5,032 nucleotides of DNA from Candidatus Thiosymbion ectosymbiont of Robbea hypermnestra (GTDB lineage: Bacteria > Pseudomonadota > Gammaproteobacteria > Chromatiales > Chromatiaceae): contig JAIZWN010000821.1 of assembly GCA_020443945.1 (NCBI GenBank), positions 1 to 5,032 of the forward strand, in the 5' to 3' direction. Shown here piece after piece: positions 1 through 5,002 of this stretch. The notes under the pieces are model-generated. The model had not been told where the DNA came from. It searched no databases and saw nothing but the letters and a program-made list of their open reading frames with translations. Each line of letters starts with the position of its first letter. The stretch's first letter is position 1. The position numbers and the translations under genes were made by a program.

Positions 1-55
1 TGTCCTATTAGCAGATTGCGACGCGCGTGCCGACAAAACCGTAACCTGTTTTGCT

Positions 56-84
56 TTGGTTGTGTCCGGGATTCGGCATATATA
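56..84 (+). promoter_or_regulatory. Candidate sigma70-type promoter for serA-pheA
   Basis: TTGGTT (56-61) and TATATA (79-84) are separated by 17 nt, matching the -35 and -10 consensus at three and four of six positions. It is the best-spaced pair I found in the leader. The match is modest, and AT-rich DNA yields such pairs by chance. Confidence 0.3.
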
Positions 85-140
85 CCCAGGGACAACAAAA
101 TTACAACACCACCGGAAATTCCTCTTGTGCAATAAAAAAA

Positions 141-183
141 CCCCTTAGCAATCTCCCCGCCGAAGCGGCTCGATCGAAAGGGG
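141..183 (-). terminator. Hairpin with T-tract, intrinsic terminator on the minus strand
   Basis: CCCCTT (141-146) pairs with AAGGGG (178-183). Inside the loop a second hairpin forms from CCGC (157-160), tetraloop CGAA and GCGG (165-168). The seven A's at 134-140 become a T7 tract directly after the stem when read on the minus strand, giving the shape of a Rho-independent terminator. No T-tract follows on the + strand. No minus-strand gene is visible nearby, so it may stop antisense transcription out of serA or act as a leader structure on the + strand. The outer loop is long (31 nt), which weakens the call. Confidence 0.4.
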
Positions 184-230
184 CCATGTTGCTGGTAAAG
201 ATAGCCCCTATGGAGCTAGAAATCAACCCT

Positions 231-1409
231 ATGATCAAGATACTCACACTGAATAATATCTCCGTTGCCGGTCTCGACCGGCTGCCGCGGGACAGGTACG
301 AGGTGGCCTCCGAGCTCTCCCGTCCGGATGCCGTTTTGGTGCGCTCCGCCGACATGCACCAGCGGGAGGTCCCGGAGACAGTCAAGGCCGTCGGCCGCGC
401 CGGGGCCGGCGTCAATAACATTCCCGTGGCGCGCATGACCGAGCGCGGGGTGCCTGTGTTCAACGCCCCCGGCGCCAACGCCAATGCGGTCAAGGAACTG
501 GTCATCGCCGGGATGCTCCTGGCCGCCCGCAATATTCCCTGGTCCTGGGACTTCGCGCGCGGACTGACGGGGGATGACGCCGCCATCCACAAGGCCGTGG
601 AGAGCGGCAAGAAGCAGTTCGTGGGCTTCGAGCTGCCGGGTCGCACCCTGGGCGTCATCGGGCTCGGGGCCATCGGCGTCAAGGTCGCCAATGCCGCCTG
701 CGCCCTGGGGATGACGGTGATCGGCTACGACCCCACCATCACGGTGCAACGGGCCTGGCAGCTCGAATCCGACGTGGAGCAGGCCGCGAGCGCGGACGAT
801 CTGGTCCAGCGTTCGGATTTCATCAGCTTCCACGTCCCTCTGACGGACGAGACCCGGGGCATGATCAACGCCGAGCGCCTCAAACACATGCGTCCCGGCG
901 GGGTCCTGCTGAACTTCTCGCGCAACGGCATCATCGACGACGCGGTGGCCGTCGCGGCCCTGGATGCGGGCACCCTCTACGCCTATGTGTGCGATTTTCC
1001 GAGCAATCTTCTGAAGGACCATCCGCGGGTCATCACCCTGCCGCACCTCGGCGCCTCTACCCGCGAGGCGGAGGAGAACTGCGCCATCATGGTCGCCGAC
1101 CAGGTCCGCGCCTGGCTGGAGGACGGCAACCTCCACAACGCGGTGAACTTTCCGGAGATCGACCTCCCGCGCAACGGGGGCTATCGCCTGGCCGTGGTCA
1201 ACAGCAATGTCCCCAACATGGTAGGCCAGATCTCCACCTGCCTGGCCCAAGCGAAACTCAATATTCTGGACATGCTCAACCGCTCCCGGGACGCCGTGGC
1301 CGTGACCCTGATCGATGTGGATCGGGAGCCCCCGGAGGAGACCGTGACCGAGATCCAGGACATCGACGGGGTGCTCTCGGTGCGCTGTCTGGGCTGCTCC
1401 GAGACCTGA
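231..1409 (+). CDS. serA: D-3-phosphoglycerate dehydrogenase, short ACT-domain type
   Basis: The product (392 aa) should oxidise 3-phosphoglycerate to 3-phosphohydroxypyruvate with NAD+ in the cytosol, the entry to serine synthesis. Visible features are VGRAGAGVNNI (54-64), the Rossmann loop GLGAIG (144-149) with the NAD-selecting Asp in YDP (167), the catalytic-Arg segment FSRNGIID (Arg231), the catalytic His in LPHLGAST (His272), and a C-terminal ACT domain (about 318-388) that probably senses serine. It lacks the extra domain of long SerA types. The ATG at 231 is chosen because family members begin almost directly with a beta strand like MIKILTLNNIS. In-frame ATGs at 186 and 210 would only add a non-conserved tail. 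GGAG at 212-215 is 15 nt from the start, which is far. The active site appears to lack the usual Glu between Arg and His. pheA begins 9 nt downstream, so the two are probably co-transcribed. Other 2-hydroxyacid dehydrogenase activities cannot be excluded. Confidence 0.9.
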   Translation: MIKILTLNNISVAGLDRLPRDRYEVASELSRPDAVLVRSADMHQREVPETVKAVGRAGAGVNNIPVARMTERGVPVFNAPGANANAVKELVIAGMLLAARNIPWSWDFARGLTGDDAAIHKAVESGKKQFVGFELPGRTLGVIGLGAIGVKVANAACALGMTVIGYDPTITVQRAWQLESDVEQAASADDLVQRSDFISFHVPLTDETRGMINAERLKHMRPGGVLLNFSRNGIIDDAVAVAALDAGTLYAYVCDFPSNLLKDHPRVITLPHLGASTREAEENCAIMVADQVRAWLEDGNLHNAVNFPEIDLPRNGGYRLAVVNSNVPNMVGQISTCLAQAKLNILDMLNRSRDAVAVTLIDVDREPPEETVTEIQDIDGVLSVRCLGCSET

Positions 1410-1418
1410 GCCGCCCCC

Positions 1419-2501
1419 ATGAGCACCCAGGATCCCCTGGCCCGCATCCGCGCGCGCATCGATGTCGTCGACTGGGAGCTGCTGCGTCTGATCAGCGAGC
1501 GCGCGACCCTTGCCAGGGAGGTAGCCGACATCAAGGCCGCCAACGGCGACCAACAGTTCTATCGCCCGGAGCGGGAGGCGGCGATCCTGCGGCGCATCAA
1601 GGAACGCAATCCGGGCCCCCTGGACGGGGAAGAGATCGCGCGCCTGTTCCGGGAGATCATGTCCGCCTGCCTGGCCCTGGAGCAACCCTTGCGCGTGGCC
1701 TTTCTGGGACCGGAGGGCACCTTCACCCAGATCGCCGCCCGCAAGCACTTTGGCCACTCGGCACGGACCCTGCCCCTGAACGACATCCCCGACATCTTCC
1801 GGGAAGTCGAGGCCGGGGCCTGCGGCTACGGCGTAGTGCCGGTGGAAAACTCCACCGAGGGCATCGTCAGCCACACCCTGGACCTCTTCATGCGCTCGCC
1901 CCTCAAGATCGCCGGCGAGGTAACCCTACGGATTCACCATTACCTGATGAGTCGGGAGCAAGCCCTGGCGGACATCCGAATCCTCTTTTCCCACCGACAA
2001 TCCCTGGCCCAGTGCCGCGGCTGGTTGGACCGCCACCTGCCGGAGGTCGAGCGGGTCGCGGTGGGCAGCAACGCCCAGGCCGCGGACCGGGCCGCCGCCC
2101 AAGCCGGCGCCGCGGCGGTGGCGGGAGAAACCGCGGCGGAGCTCTACGGCCTGCAGGTCTTAGCCAATCGCATCGAAGACGAACCAGGCAACACCACCCG
2201 TTTTCTGGTCATCGCCAGGCAGGACTCCCTCCCCAGCGGGCGCGACAAAACCAGCCTGCTGCTCAGCTGCCGTAACGAGGCGGGCGGCCTCTACCAACTG
2301 CTCGCCCCCCTGGCGGAGCACCGCCTCAGCATGACCCGCATCGAATCCCGACCCTCTCGGCGGGGCATCTGGGACTACGTCTTCTACATCGACCTCCTCG
2401 GCCATCGGGACGACGCCCCCGTCGGCAAGGCCCTGCAACAACTGGAACGGGACGCGCTCTACTGCAAAATCCTGGGCTCCTACCCCGAAGCAGTGCTTTA
2501 A
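1419..2501 (+). CDS. pheA: Bifunctional chorismate mutase/prephenate dehydratase (P-protein)
   Basis: This 360-aa enzyme converts chorismate to prephenate and then to phenylpyruvate, committing carbon to phenylalanine. Residues 1-90 form an AroQ-type helical chorismate mutase: Arg11, Arg28, Lys39 and the YRPERE segment (48-53) carry the usual substrate-binding residues. The prephenate dehydratase domain follows, with GPEGTFTQIAA (97-107), VVPVENSTEG (139-148), the SHRQSLAQC variant of the SHPQALAQC segment (191-199), and the catalytic Thr-Arg-Phe (260-262). The C-terminal ACT domain (about 277-355) has the ESRP motif (309-312) used for phenylalanine feedback inhibition and NEAGGLYQLL (286-295), a GGL form of the GAL motif. 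Length and domain order match P-proteins. No strong Shine-Dalgarno precedes the ATG, so translation may be coupled to serA 9 nt upstream. In Pseudomonas serC-pheA-hisC-tyrA/aroA are neighbours; here serA is upstream and hisC is missing downstream. Confidence 0.96.
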   Translation: MSTQDPLARIRARIDVVDWELLRLISERATLAREVADIKAANGDQQFYRPEREAAILRRIKERNPGPLDGEEIARLFREIMSACLALEQPLRVAFLGPEGTFTQIAARKHFGHSARTLPLNDIPDIFREVEAGACGYGVVPVENSTEGIVSHTLDLFMRSPLKIAGEVTLRIHHYLMSREQALADIRILFSHRQSLAQCRGWLDRHLPEVERVAVGSNAQAADRAAAQAGAAAVAGETAAELYGLQVLANRIEDEPGNTTRFLVIARQDSLPSGRDKTSLLLSCRNEAGGLYQLLAPLAEHRLSMTRIESRPSRRGIWDYVFYIDLLGHRDDAPVGKALQQLERDALYCKILGSYPEAVL

Positions 2502-2512
2502 TACATCGTCCC

Positions 2513-2541
2513 GGAGAGTCTGTCCGGCAGACCGGCACTCC
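2513..2541 (+). other. Imperfect hairpin after pheA, possibly an RNA 3' end
   Basis: GGAG (2513-2516) can pair with CTCC (2538-2541), enclosing a perfect GTCTG (2518-2522)/CAGAC (2528-2532) stem with a five-base loop. It begins 12 nt after the pheA stop and could stabilise the mRNA end. No T-tract follows (AAAATGTCC), so I do not call an intrinsic terminator. Confidence 0.35.
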
Positions 2542-2553
2542 AAAATGTCCACC

Positions 2554-2580
2554 TCGACGGCCTTCCGTTTGACTGATAAT
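2554..2580 (+). promoter_or_regulatory. Candidate promoter for a leaderless methyltransferase mRNA
   Basis: GATAAT (2575-2580) matches the -10 consensus at five of six positions. TCGACG (2554-2559) is a four-of-six -35 match with a short 15-nt spacer. Transcription would start about 2586-2590, on or next to the methyltransferase ATG at 2589. No purine-rich Shine-Dalgarno lies in the preceding bases. An in-frame TAA at 2577-2579, with no start codon between it and 2589, excludes an earlier translation start. Confidence 0.45.
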
Positions 2581-2588
2581 ACACCTTT

Positions 2589-3482
2589 ATGATTCGACCG
2601 TTTTTCACTACTTGCCACGGCGTTCTTTACGCAGGTAATTGCTTAAAGATCCTTGGCCGTATGAAGCATGGAGTGGTTGATACCATCTTTGCCGATCCAC
2701 CCTTTAACATCGGAAAAGACTATAAAAACGGCTACATAGACAAGGTTTCAAAGGCCGAATATATGGATTGGTGTCGGGAATGGATTTTGGAGTGTTGCCG
2801 AGTTTTAAAGCCGGGAGGCGCATTTTTTCTTTATGCGATGCCCGAGTTGGCCGTGCAGTTTGCACCGATCATGGGAGAACGCCTCGATTTCAGGCATTGG
2901 ATCGCCCTGACTATGAAGGGAACCTATCCACGCGGAAACAAGCTCTATCCCGCACACTATGCCCTGTTATATTACACGCGGGGCAAACCCCGCGTATTCA
3001 ATAAGCTCCGTCTGCCGATTCCGATTTGCCGTCATTGCGGCAAGGAGATAAGAGATTACGGCGGACACCGCGGCAAGATGAATCCGAAAGGAGTCAACCT
3101 CACCGATTTTTGGGAAGATACATCCCCGAATCGCCATAAAAAATTCAAGGTTCGTCCCGGAGTCAACGAATTGAAGCTGATTATCCCGGAACGTGCCATT
3201 CTGATTTCCACCGATCCCGGAGACATTATCCTAGACCCCTTCGGGGGAGGCGGCTCCACCTACCAGGCGGCAGAGATACACCACCGAAATTGGATCGGGG
3301 TAGAGCTTCACGATTCTGCGCATATCCGCAAACGGCTCGAAGAAGGCTACATGTTTTCTGCAAATCGAGAACCCAGTTTTGATATCGAGGGTTTGTTTAC
3401 CCATGAAGATCAGCAAGATTCGATTCTACGGCGGGGCGAGAGAGAAGGTTTGTCGGCTCGGACTGGCACACATCTTTCTTGA
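2589..3482 (+). CDS. Type II beta-class amino-DNA methyltransferase
   Basis: This 297-aa S-adenosylmethionine-dependent enzyme should methylate an exocyclic amino group in a specific DNA site, protecting the host from the endonuclease encoded next. The N-terminal strand VLYAGNCLKIL (12-22) is followed by catalytic motif IV DPPFN (36-40). The target-recognition region lies in the middle, and the SAM-binding motif I DPFGGGGST (216-224) near the C-terminus; motif IV before motif I is the beta-class order. DPPF favours N6-adenine, but N4-cytosine cannot be excluded. The middle contains CRHC (147-150), half of a zinc-knuckle pattern, of unknown role. The ATG at 2589 is the only possible start because an in-frame TAA lies at 2577-2579. 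The last 26 residues are encoded in DNA shared with the endonuclease gene and look non-conserved. GC content is far below that of serA-pheA, which suggests horizontal transfer. The recognition sequence is unknown. Confidence 0.93.
   Translation: MIRPFFTTCHGVLYAGNCLKILGRMKHGVVDTIFADPPFNIGKDYKNGYIDKVSKAEYMDWCREWILECCRVLKPGGAFFLYAMPELAVQFAPIMGERLDFRHWIALTMKGTYPRGNKLYPAHYALLYYTRGKPRVFNKLRLPIPICRHCGKEIRDYGGHRGKMNPKGVNLTDFWEDTSPNRHKKFKVRPGVNELKLIIPERAILISTDPGDIILDPFGGGGSTYQAAEIHHRNWIGVELHDSAHIRKRLEEGYMFSANREPSFDIEGLFTHEDQQDSILRRGEREGLSARTGTHLS
3387..3391 (+). promoter_or_regulatory. Ribosome-binding site of the endonuclease, inside the methyltransferase gene
   Basis: GAGGG lies 11 nt before the ATG at 3403 and supports that start over an upstream in-frame TTG at 3379, which has no such site. 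Its position inside the methyltransferase reading frame suggests coupled or downstream translation of the endonuclease. Confidence 0.5.
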
Positions 3483-3960
3483 GCTGCAAGAGATCCTGTT
3501 TTCCACTGAGATTCGCATTCTCGAAAAGAAACAGGCAAACGGTGCAGGCCGGGTTCGTGAGCTTATCGATGAAAGATTCAGCCAATATCGGGATTGGGTT
3601 CAGTCCAGAACCGGTGATATCGACTGGGTCAAGAGACTGAGATTCAATCAGACCATCGTATCCAGGCTCGGGGTCGAAATTCAGGTATCCGGCCGGAGCG
3701 ACCTACTTGCAAGAGACATCGTTCATATTCGTAATAATCTTCAAGATAGCCACATTGATGCTGGTGTCATCGTCGTTCCAGCCGATGAGTTCGAGTATTT
3801 TCTGACAGACCGCGTTGCCAACTACTCTTATGCCGTTCGTTACGTTGAAAGGGAGCTGCGGGAGGCGCAATCCTACCCGATTATCCTGATCGCCGTAGAG
3901 CACGATGGCTTTTCTGATGAGGCGATCCCTAAGAAAGTCACAAACAAAAGAAAAAACTGA
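3403..3960 (+). CDS. BglII/BamHI-like type II restriction endonuclease
   Basis: The predicted 185-aa protein should cut DNA at the site protected by the upstream methyltransferase. The assignment rests on position and on a PD-(D/E)XK-like core: GDIDWVK (71-77), GVEIQVSGRSD (90-100) and HIDAGVIVVP (117-126). By analogy with BglII (TDIDFGK...VEVQ) I take Asp74 (or Asp72), Glu92 and Gln94 as the catalytic set. The Asp74-Glu92 spacing of 18 is close to BamHI (Asp94-Glu111) and longer than in BglII (Asp84-Glu93). The start at 3403 (MKISKI) is preferred because it is an ATG with GAGGG 11 nt upstream; TTG at 3379 would add eight residues. The gene overlaps the methyltransferase by 80 bp in the +1 frame and has a Lys/Arg-rich tail. 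No controller gene is present, so expression probably depends on the methyltransferase transcript. Relatives in this structural group often cut GATC-centred sites, but the specificity here is not deducible. Confidence 0.78.
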   Translation: MKISKIRFYGGAREKVCRLGLAHIFLELQEILFSTEIRILEKKQANGAGRVRELIDERFSQYRDWVQSRTGDIDWVKRLRFNQTIVSRLGVEIQVSGRSDLLARDIVHIRNNLQDSHIDAGVIVVPADEFEYFLTDRVANYSYAVRYVERELREAQSYPIILIAVEHDGFSDEAIPKKVTNKRKN

Positions 3961-4004
3961 CTGTGATGAAAAAGATATGCAGAGCTTTATTATTTCTCTG
4001 GCTC

Positions 4005-4075
4005 CCACGCTCCAGCGTCCTGAACCCTTGGCCACTGGAGCGACCACATCGGCATTTCTGCCTGCTGGAGCGTGG
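4005..4075. repeat. Interrupted palindrome with 12-bp perfect arms, REP-like
   Basis: CCACGCTCCAGC (4005-4016) is perfectly inverted as GCTGGAGCGTGG (4064-4075). A third, partial arm CTGGAGCG (4035-4042) lies between them and can pair with CGCTCCAG (4008-4015), so the left arm has two possible partners. The sequence resembles the short 'TTCCCACGCTCCAGCGTGGGAA' type palindromes I recall from gammaproteobacterial intergenic regions. Here the arms are separated by 47 bp, so it may be two degenerate copies in opposite orientation. Confidence 0.6.
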
Positions 4076-4177
4076 AAACAAGCCCCTCCGCTGTGCGGAC
4101 CGCCTGCATGTCGCGGCTATTTCTACATAGGCGGGGAATGAACCAGTACCGACCCGATATCACGCCTCATCAGCCAT

Positions 4178-4184
4178 AGGGGAG
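4178..4184 (+). promoter_or_regulatory. Strong Shine-Dalgarno of the UPF0158 gene
   Basis: AGGGGAG stands 7 nt before the ATG at 4192, near-ideal spacing. It fixes the start codon and is the strongest ribosome-binding site in the window. Confidence 0.8.
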
Positions 4185-4191
4185 TAAAACA

Positions 4192-4608
4192 ATGAAGGTC
4201 GATTTCAGCGAAATTCTGGATGCGTTCGATTTCGTCAGCTTTGCTGGGATGGGCGAGCTTCAGGCATTCCTGGATAAGGAAACCGGAAAAGTCTACTGTC
4301 ATTCACAGTTCGATGAAGAATTCGACGAGCTTCCCGAAGATATCGATAGCGACAGGTATATCGAAATTCCCCATAAACGCGAGCTCGGTCTGGGGAACCG
4401 GCTTGTCTTTGATTTTGCGCATCGTTACCTCGAGCAGGATGAGGAGAGGATTCGGGATATATTCGGAAGAAAGGGGGCCTACTCGAGATTCAAGGCCCTG
4501 CTCGAAGACAGGGACAAGCTTGAGCAATGGTATGAATTCGAGGAAAAGGAAAAAGAGGAGGCATTAAGGGAATGGTGCGAAGACTGTTCGATCCAGGTCA
4601 ATGGTTGA
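4192..4608 (+). CDS. UPF0158-family protein of unknown function
   Basis: This 138-aa, soluble, strongly acidic protein resembles the UPF0158 family. The N-terminal segment MKVDFSEILDAFDFV is followed by a glycine/aspartate stretch with DKETGKVYC (28-36). Next comes a conserved-looking GRKGAYSRFKALL (92-104), then a Glu/Lys-rich helix ending in WYEFEEKEKEEALREWCEDCSI (113-134), the family's typical C-terminal signature. No biochemical role is established that I can name. There is no signal peptide or membrane segment. The start is well supported by AGGGGAG 7 nt upstream. It is alone between two repeat-bearing spacers, with base composition close to the restriction-modification genes (27 of 60 G+C in 4501-4560), so it may belong to the same acquired segment. 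Any link to restriction is only positional. Confidence 0.82.
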   Translation: MKVDFSEILDAFDFVSFAGMGELQAFLDKETGKVYCHSQFDEEFDELPEDIDSDRYIEIPHKRELGLGNRLVFDFAHRYLEQDEERIRDIFGRKGAYSRFKALLEDRDKLEQWYEFEEKEKEEALREWCEDCSIQVNG

Positions 4609-4638
4609 CCTTTGGAGTCTGACGGAAAAGACAGTCCG

Positions 4639-4674
4639 CGTAGAATGCGGTTCGCTCCGCTTTCCCGCCCTACG
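4639..4674. repeat. Palindromic intergenic element (CGTAG...CTACG)
   Basis: CGTAG (4639-4643) is inverted as CTACG (4670-4674). Inside, GCGG (4647-4650) pairs with CCGC (4657-4660) around the loop TTCGCT. The pattern resembles the 'CGTAGGGTGCGGTTCGC...' palindromes I recall from gammaproteobacterial intergenic DNA, here with one degenerate flank. Confidence 0.5.
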
Positions 4675-4691
4675 TGGGCTCCAGCTTGTAG

Positions 4692-4799
4692 GATGGGCAA
4701 AGCAAGCGCCTGGCAGGCTGGTTTGGAGTTCCGGTCAGGCTACGGAGATTTCCGAACCACGGTGGCTTGCTTGGGTGCACGAAGCGCCGCGTGCCCATC
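4692..4799. repeat. Interrupted palindrome (GATGGGCA...TGCCCATC)
   Basis: GATGGGCA (4692-4699) and TGCCCATC (4792-4799) are perfect inverted copies. Directly inside the left arm AAGCAAGC (4700-4707) is inverted as GCTTGCTT (4765-4772). The right arm is broken by 19 nt (4773-4791) that form their own hairpin from GG/GCACG (4774-4781, bulged T) and CGTGCCC (4790-4796). The left part matches the 'GTAGGATGGGCAAAGC' repeats I recall from related genomes. Confidence 0.55.
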
Positions 4800-4802
4800 A
4801 GT

Positions 4803-4817
4803 CCGTGCCGTGCCGTG
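4803..4817. repeat. Three tandem copies of CCGTG
   Basis: CCGTG occurs at 4803, 4808 and 4813 without interruption, directly after the palindrome. It is a short array that could have arisen by slippage. Confidence 0.6.
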
Positions 4818-4910
4818 CGCCCCATTCCTTCAGGAAAGAAACAATCGTTCCCATACTACAGGCCGGCCCGCAGGCTGGGGTTCGCAAGCTCATGCCTTTG
4901 TTCAATGGGA

Positions 4911-4945
4911 CAGGATTCACAGGATTTCTCAGGATTCGCAGGATT
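4911..4945. repeat. Four tandem CAGGATT units, period 9-10 bp
   Basis: CAGGATT begins at 4911, 4920, 4930 and 4939, each copy followed by two or three variable bases (CA, TCT, CG, then T-rich). All four heptamers are identical, while the linkers vary. No protein is encoded across it in a recognisable frame. Confidence 0.8.
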
Positions 4946-4978
4946 TTTCTTCGTTCTAGGGGGCGTTCTCAATTCTCA

Positions 4979-5002
4979 CACAAAGACACCAAGCCACAAA
5001 GG
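4979..5002. repeat. Three tandem 8-bp units, CACAAAGN type
   Basis: CACAAAGA (4979-4986), CACCAAGC (4987-4994) and CACAAAGG (4995-5002) follow each other with exact 8-bp period and one internal substitution in the middle unit. The array lies 33 bp after the CAGGATT array. Confidence 0.7.

Larger units (their letters stand above)
1..230. other. Non-coding leader region upstream of serA
   Basis: I see no gene here. Frame 1 is open from the window edge to a TAA at 133-135 and frame 2 to a TAG near 147. Neither translation resembles a protein family I recognise, so I do not call the 3' end of an upstream gene. The stretch is visibly more AT-rich than serA. It holds a weak promoter candidate (56-84), a run of seven A's (134-140) and a GC-rich hairpin (141-183). 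If that promoter is used, serA would have a 5' untranslated leader of roughly 140 nt. Confidence 0.5.
3961..4191. other. Intergenic spacer with palindromic elements
   Basis: I see no gene here. A + frame open from 3905 to 4141 crosses the endonuclease end and has no family resemblance. The spacer contains a 71-bp interrupted palindrome (4005-4075), a small perfect hairpin CCGC-TGT-GCGG (4088-4098), and the Shine-Dalgarno of the next gene (4178-4184). No hairpin followed by a T-tract was found after the endonuclease stop. Confidence 0.5.

Noticed and set aside
51..230. Extended SerA N-terminus starting at 51, 186 or 210
   Set aside because: The frame is open, but 51 is not an ATG, the added residues look like no family extension, and the protein family begins at the beta strand encoded from 231.
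216..1874. Long minus-strand open frame (552 codons) across serA and pheA
   Set aside because: It runs antisense to two clear genes in GC-rich DNA, where stop codons are rare. Its translation is Gly/Ala/His/Arg-rich with no family resemblance.
989..2275. Second + strand open frame of 428 codons overlapping serA and pheA
   Set aside because: It is the out-of-frame shadow of high-GC codon usage: the protein is Pro/Arg/Gly low-complexity, while the competing frames carry complete SerA and PheA motifs.
2502..2588. Controller (C) protein gene of the restriction-modification system
   Set aside because: The 87-bp gap is too short and no helix-turn-helix frame is present there or downstream.
4005..4075. 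Inverted terminal repeats of an insertion sequence
   Set aside because: Only 47 bp lies between the arms, with no transposase and no visible target-site duplication. A REP-like palindrome explains it better.
3905..4141. Small + frame of 78 codons after the endonuclease
   Set aside because: It overlaps the endonuclease end and then translates the palindromic repeat. It has no ribosome-binding site or family resemblance.
4911..5002. CRISPR array
   Set aside because: Units are 7-8 bp with 0-3 bp linkers, far too short for CRISPR repeats and spacers, and no cas gene is nearby.
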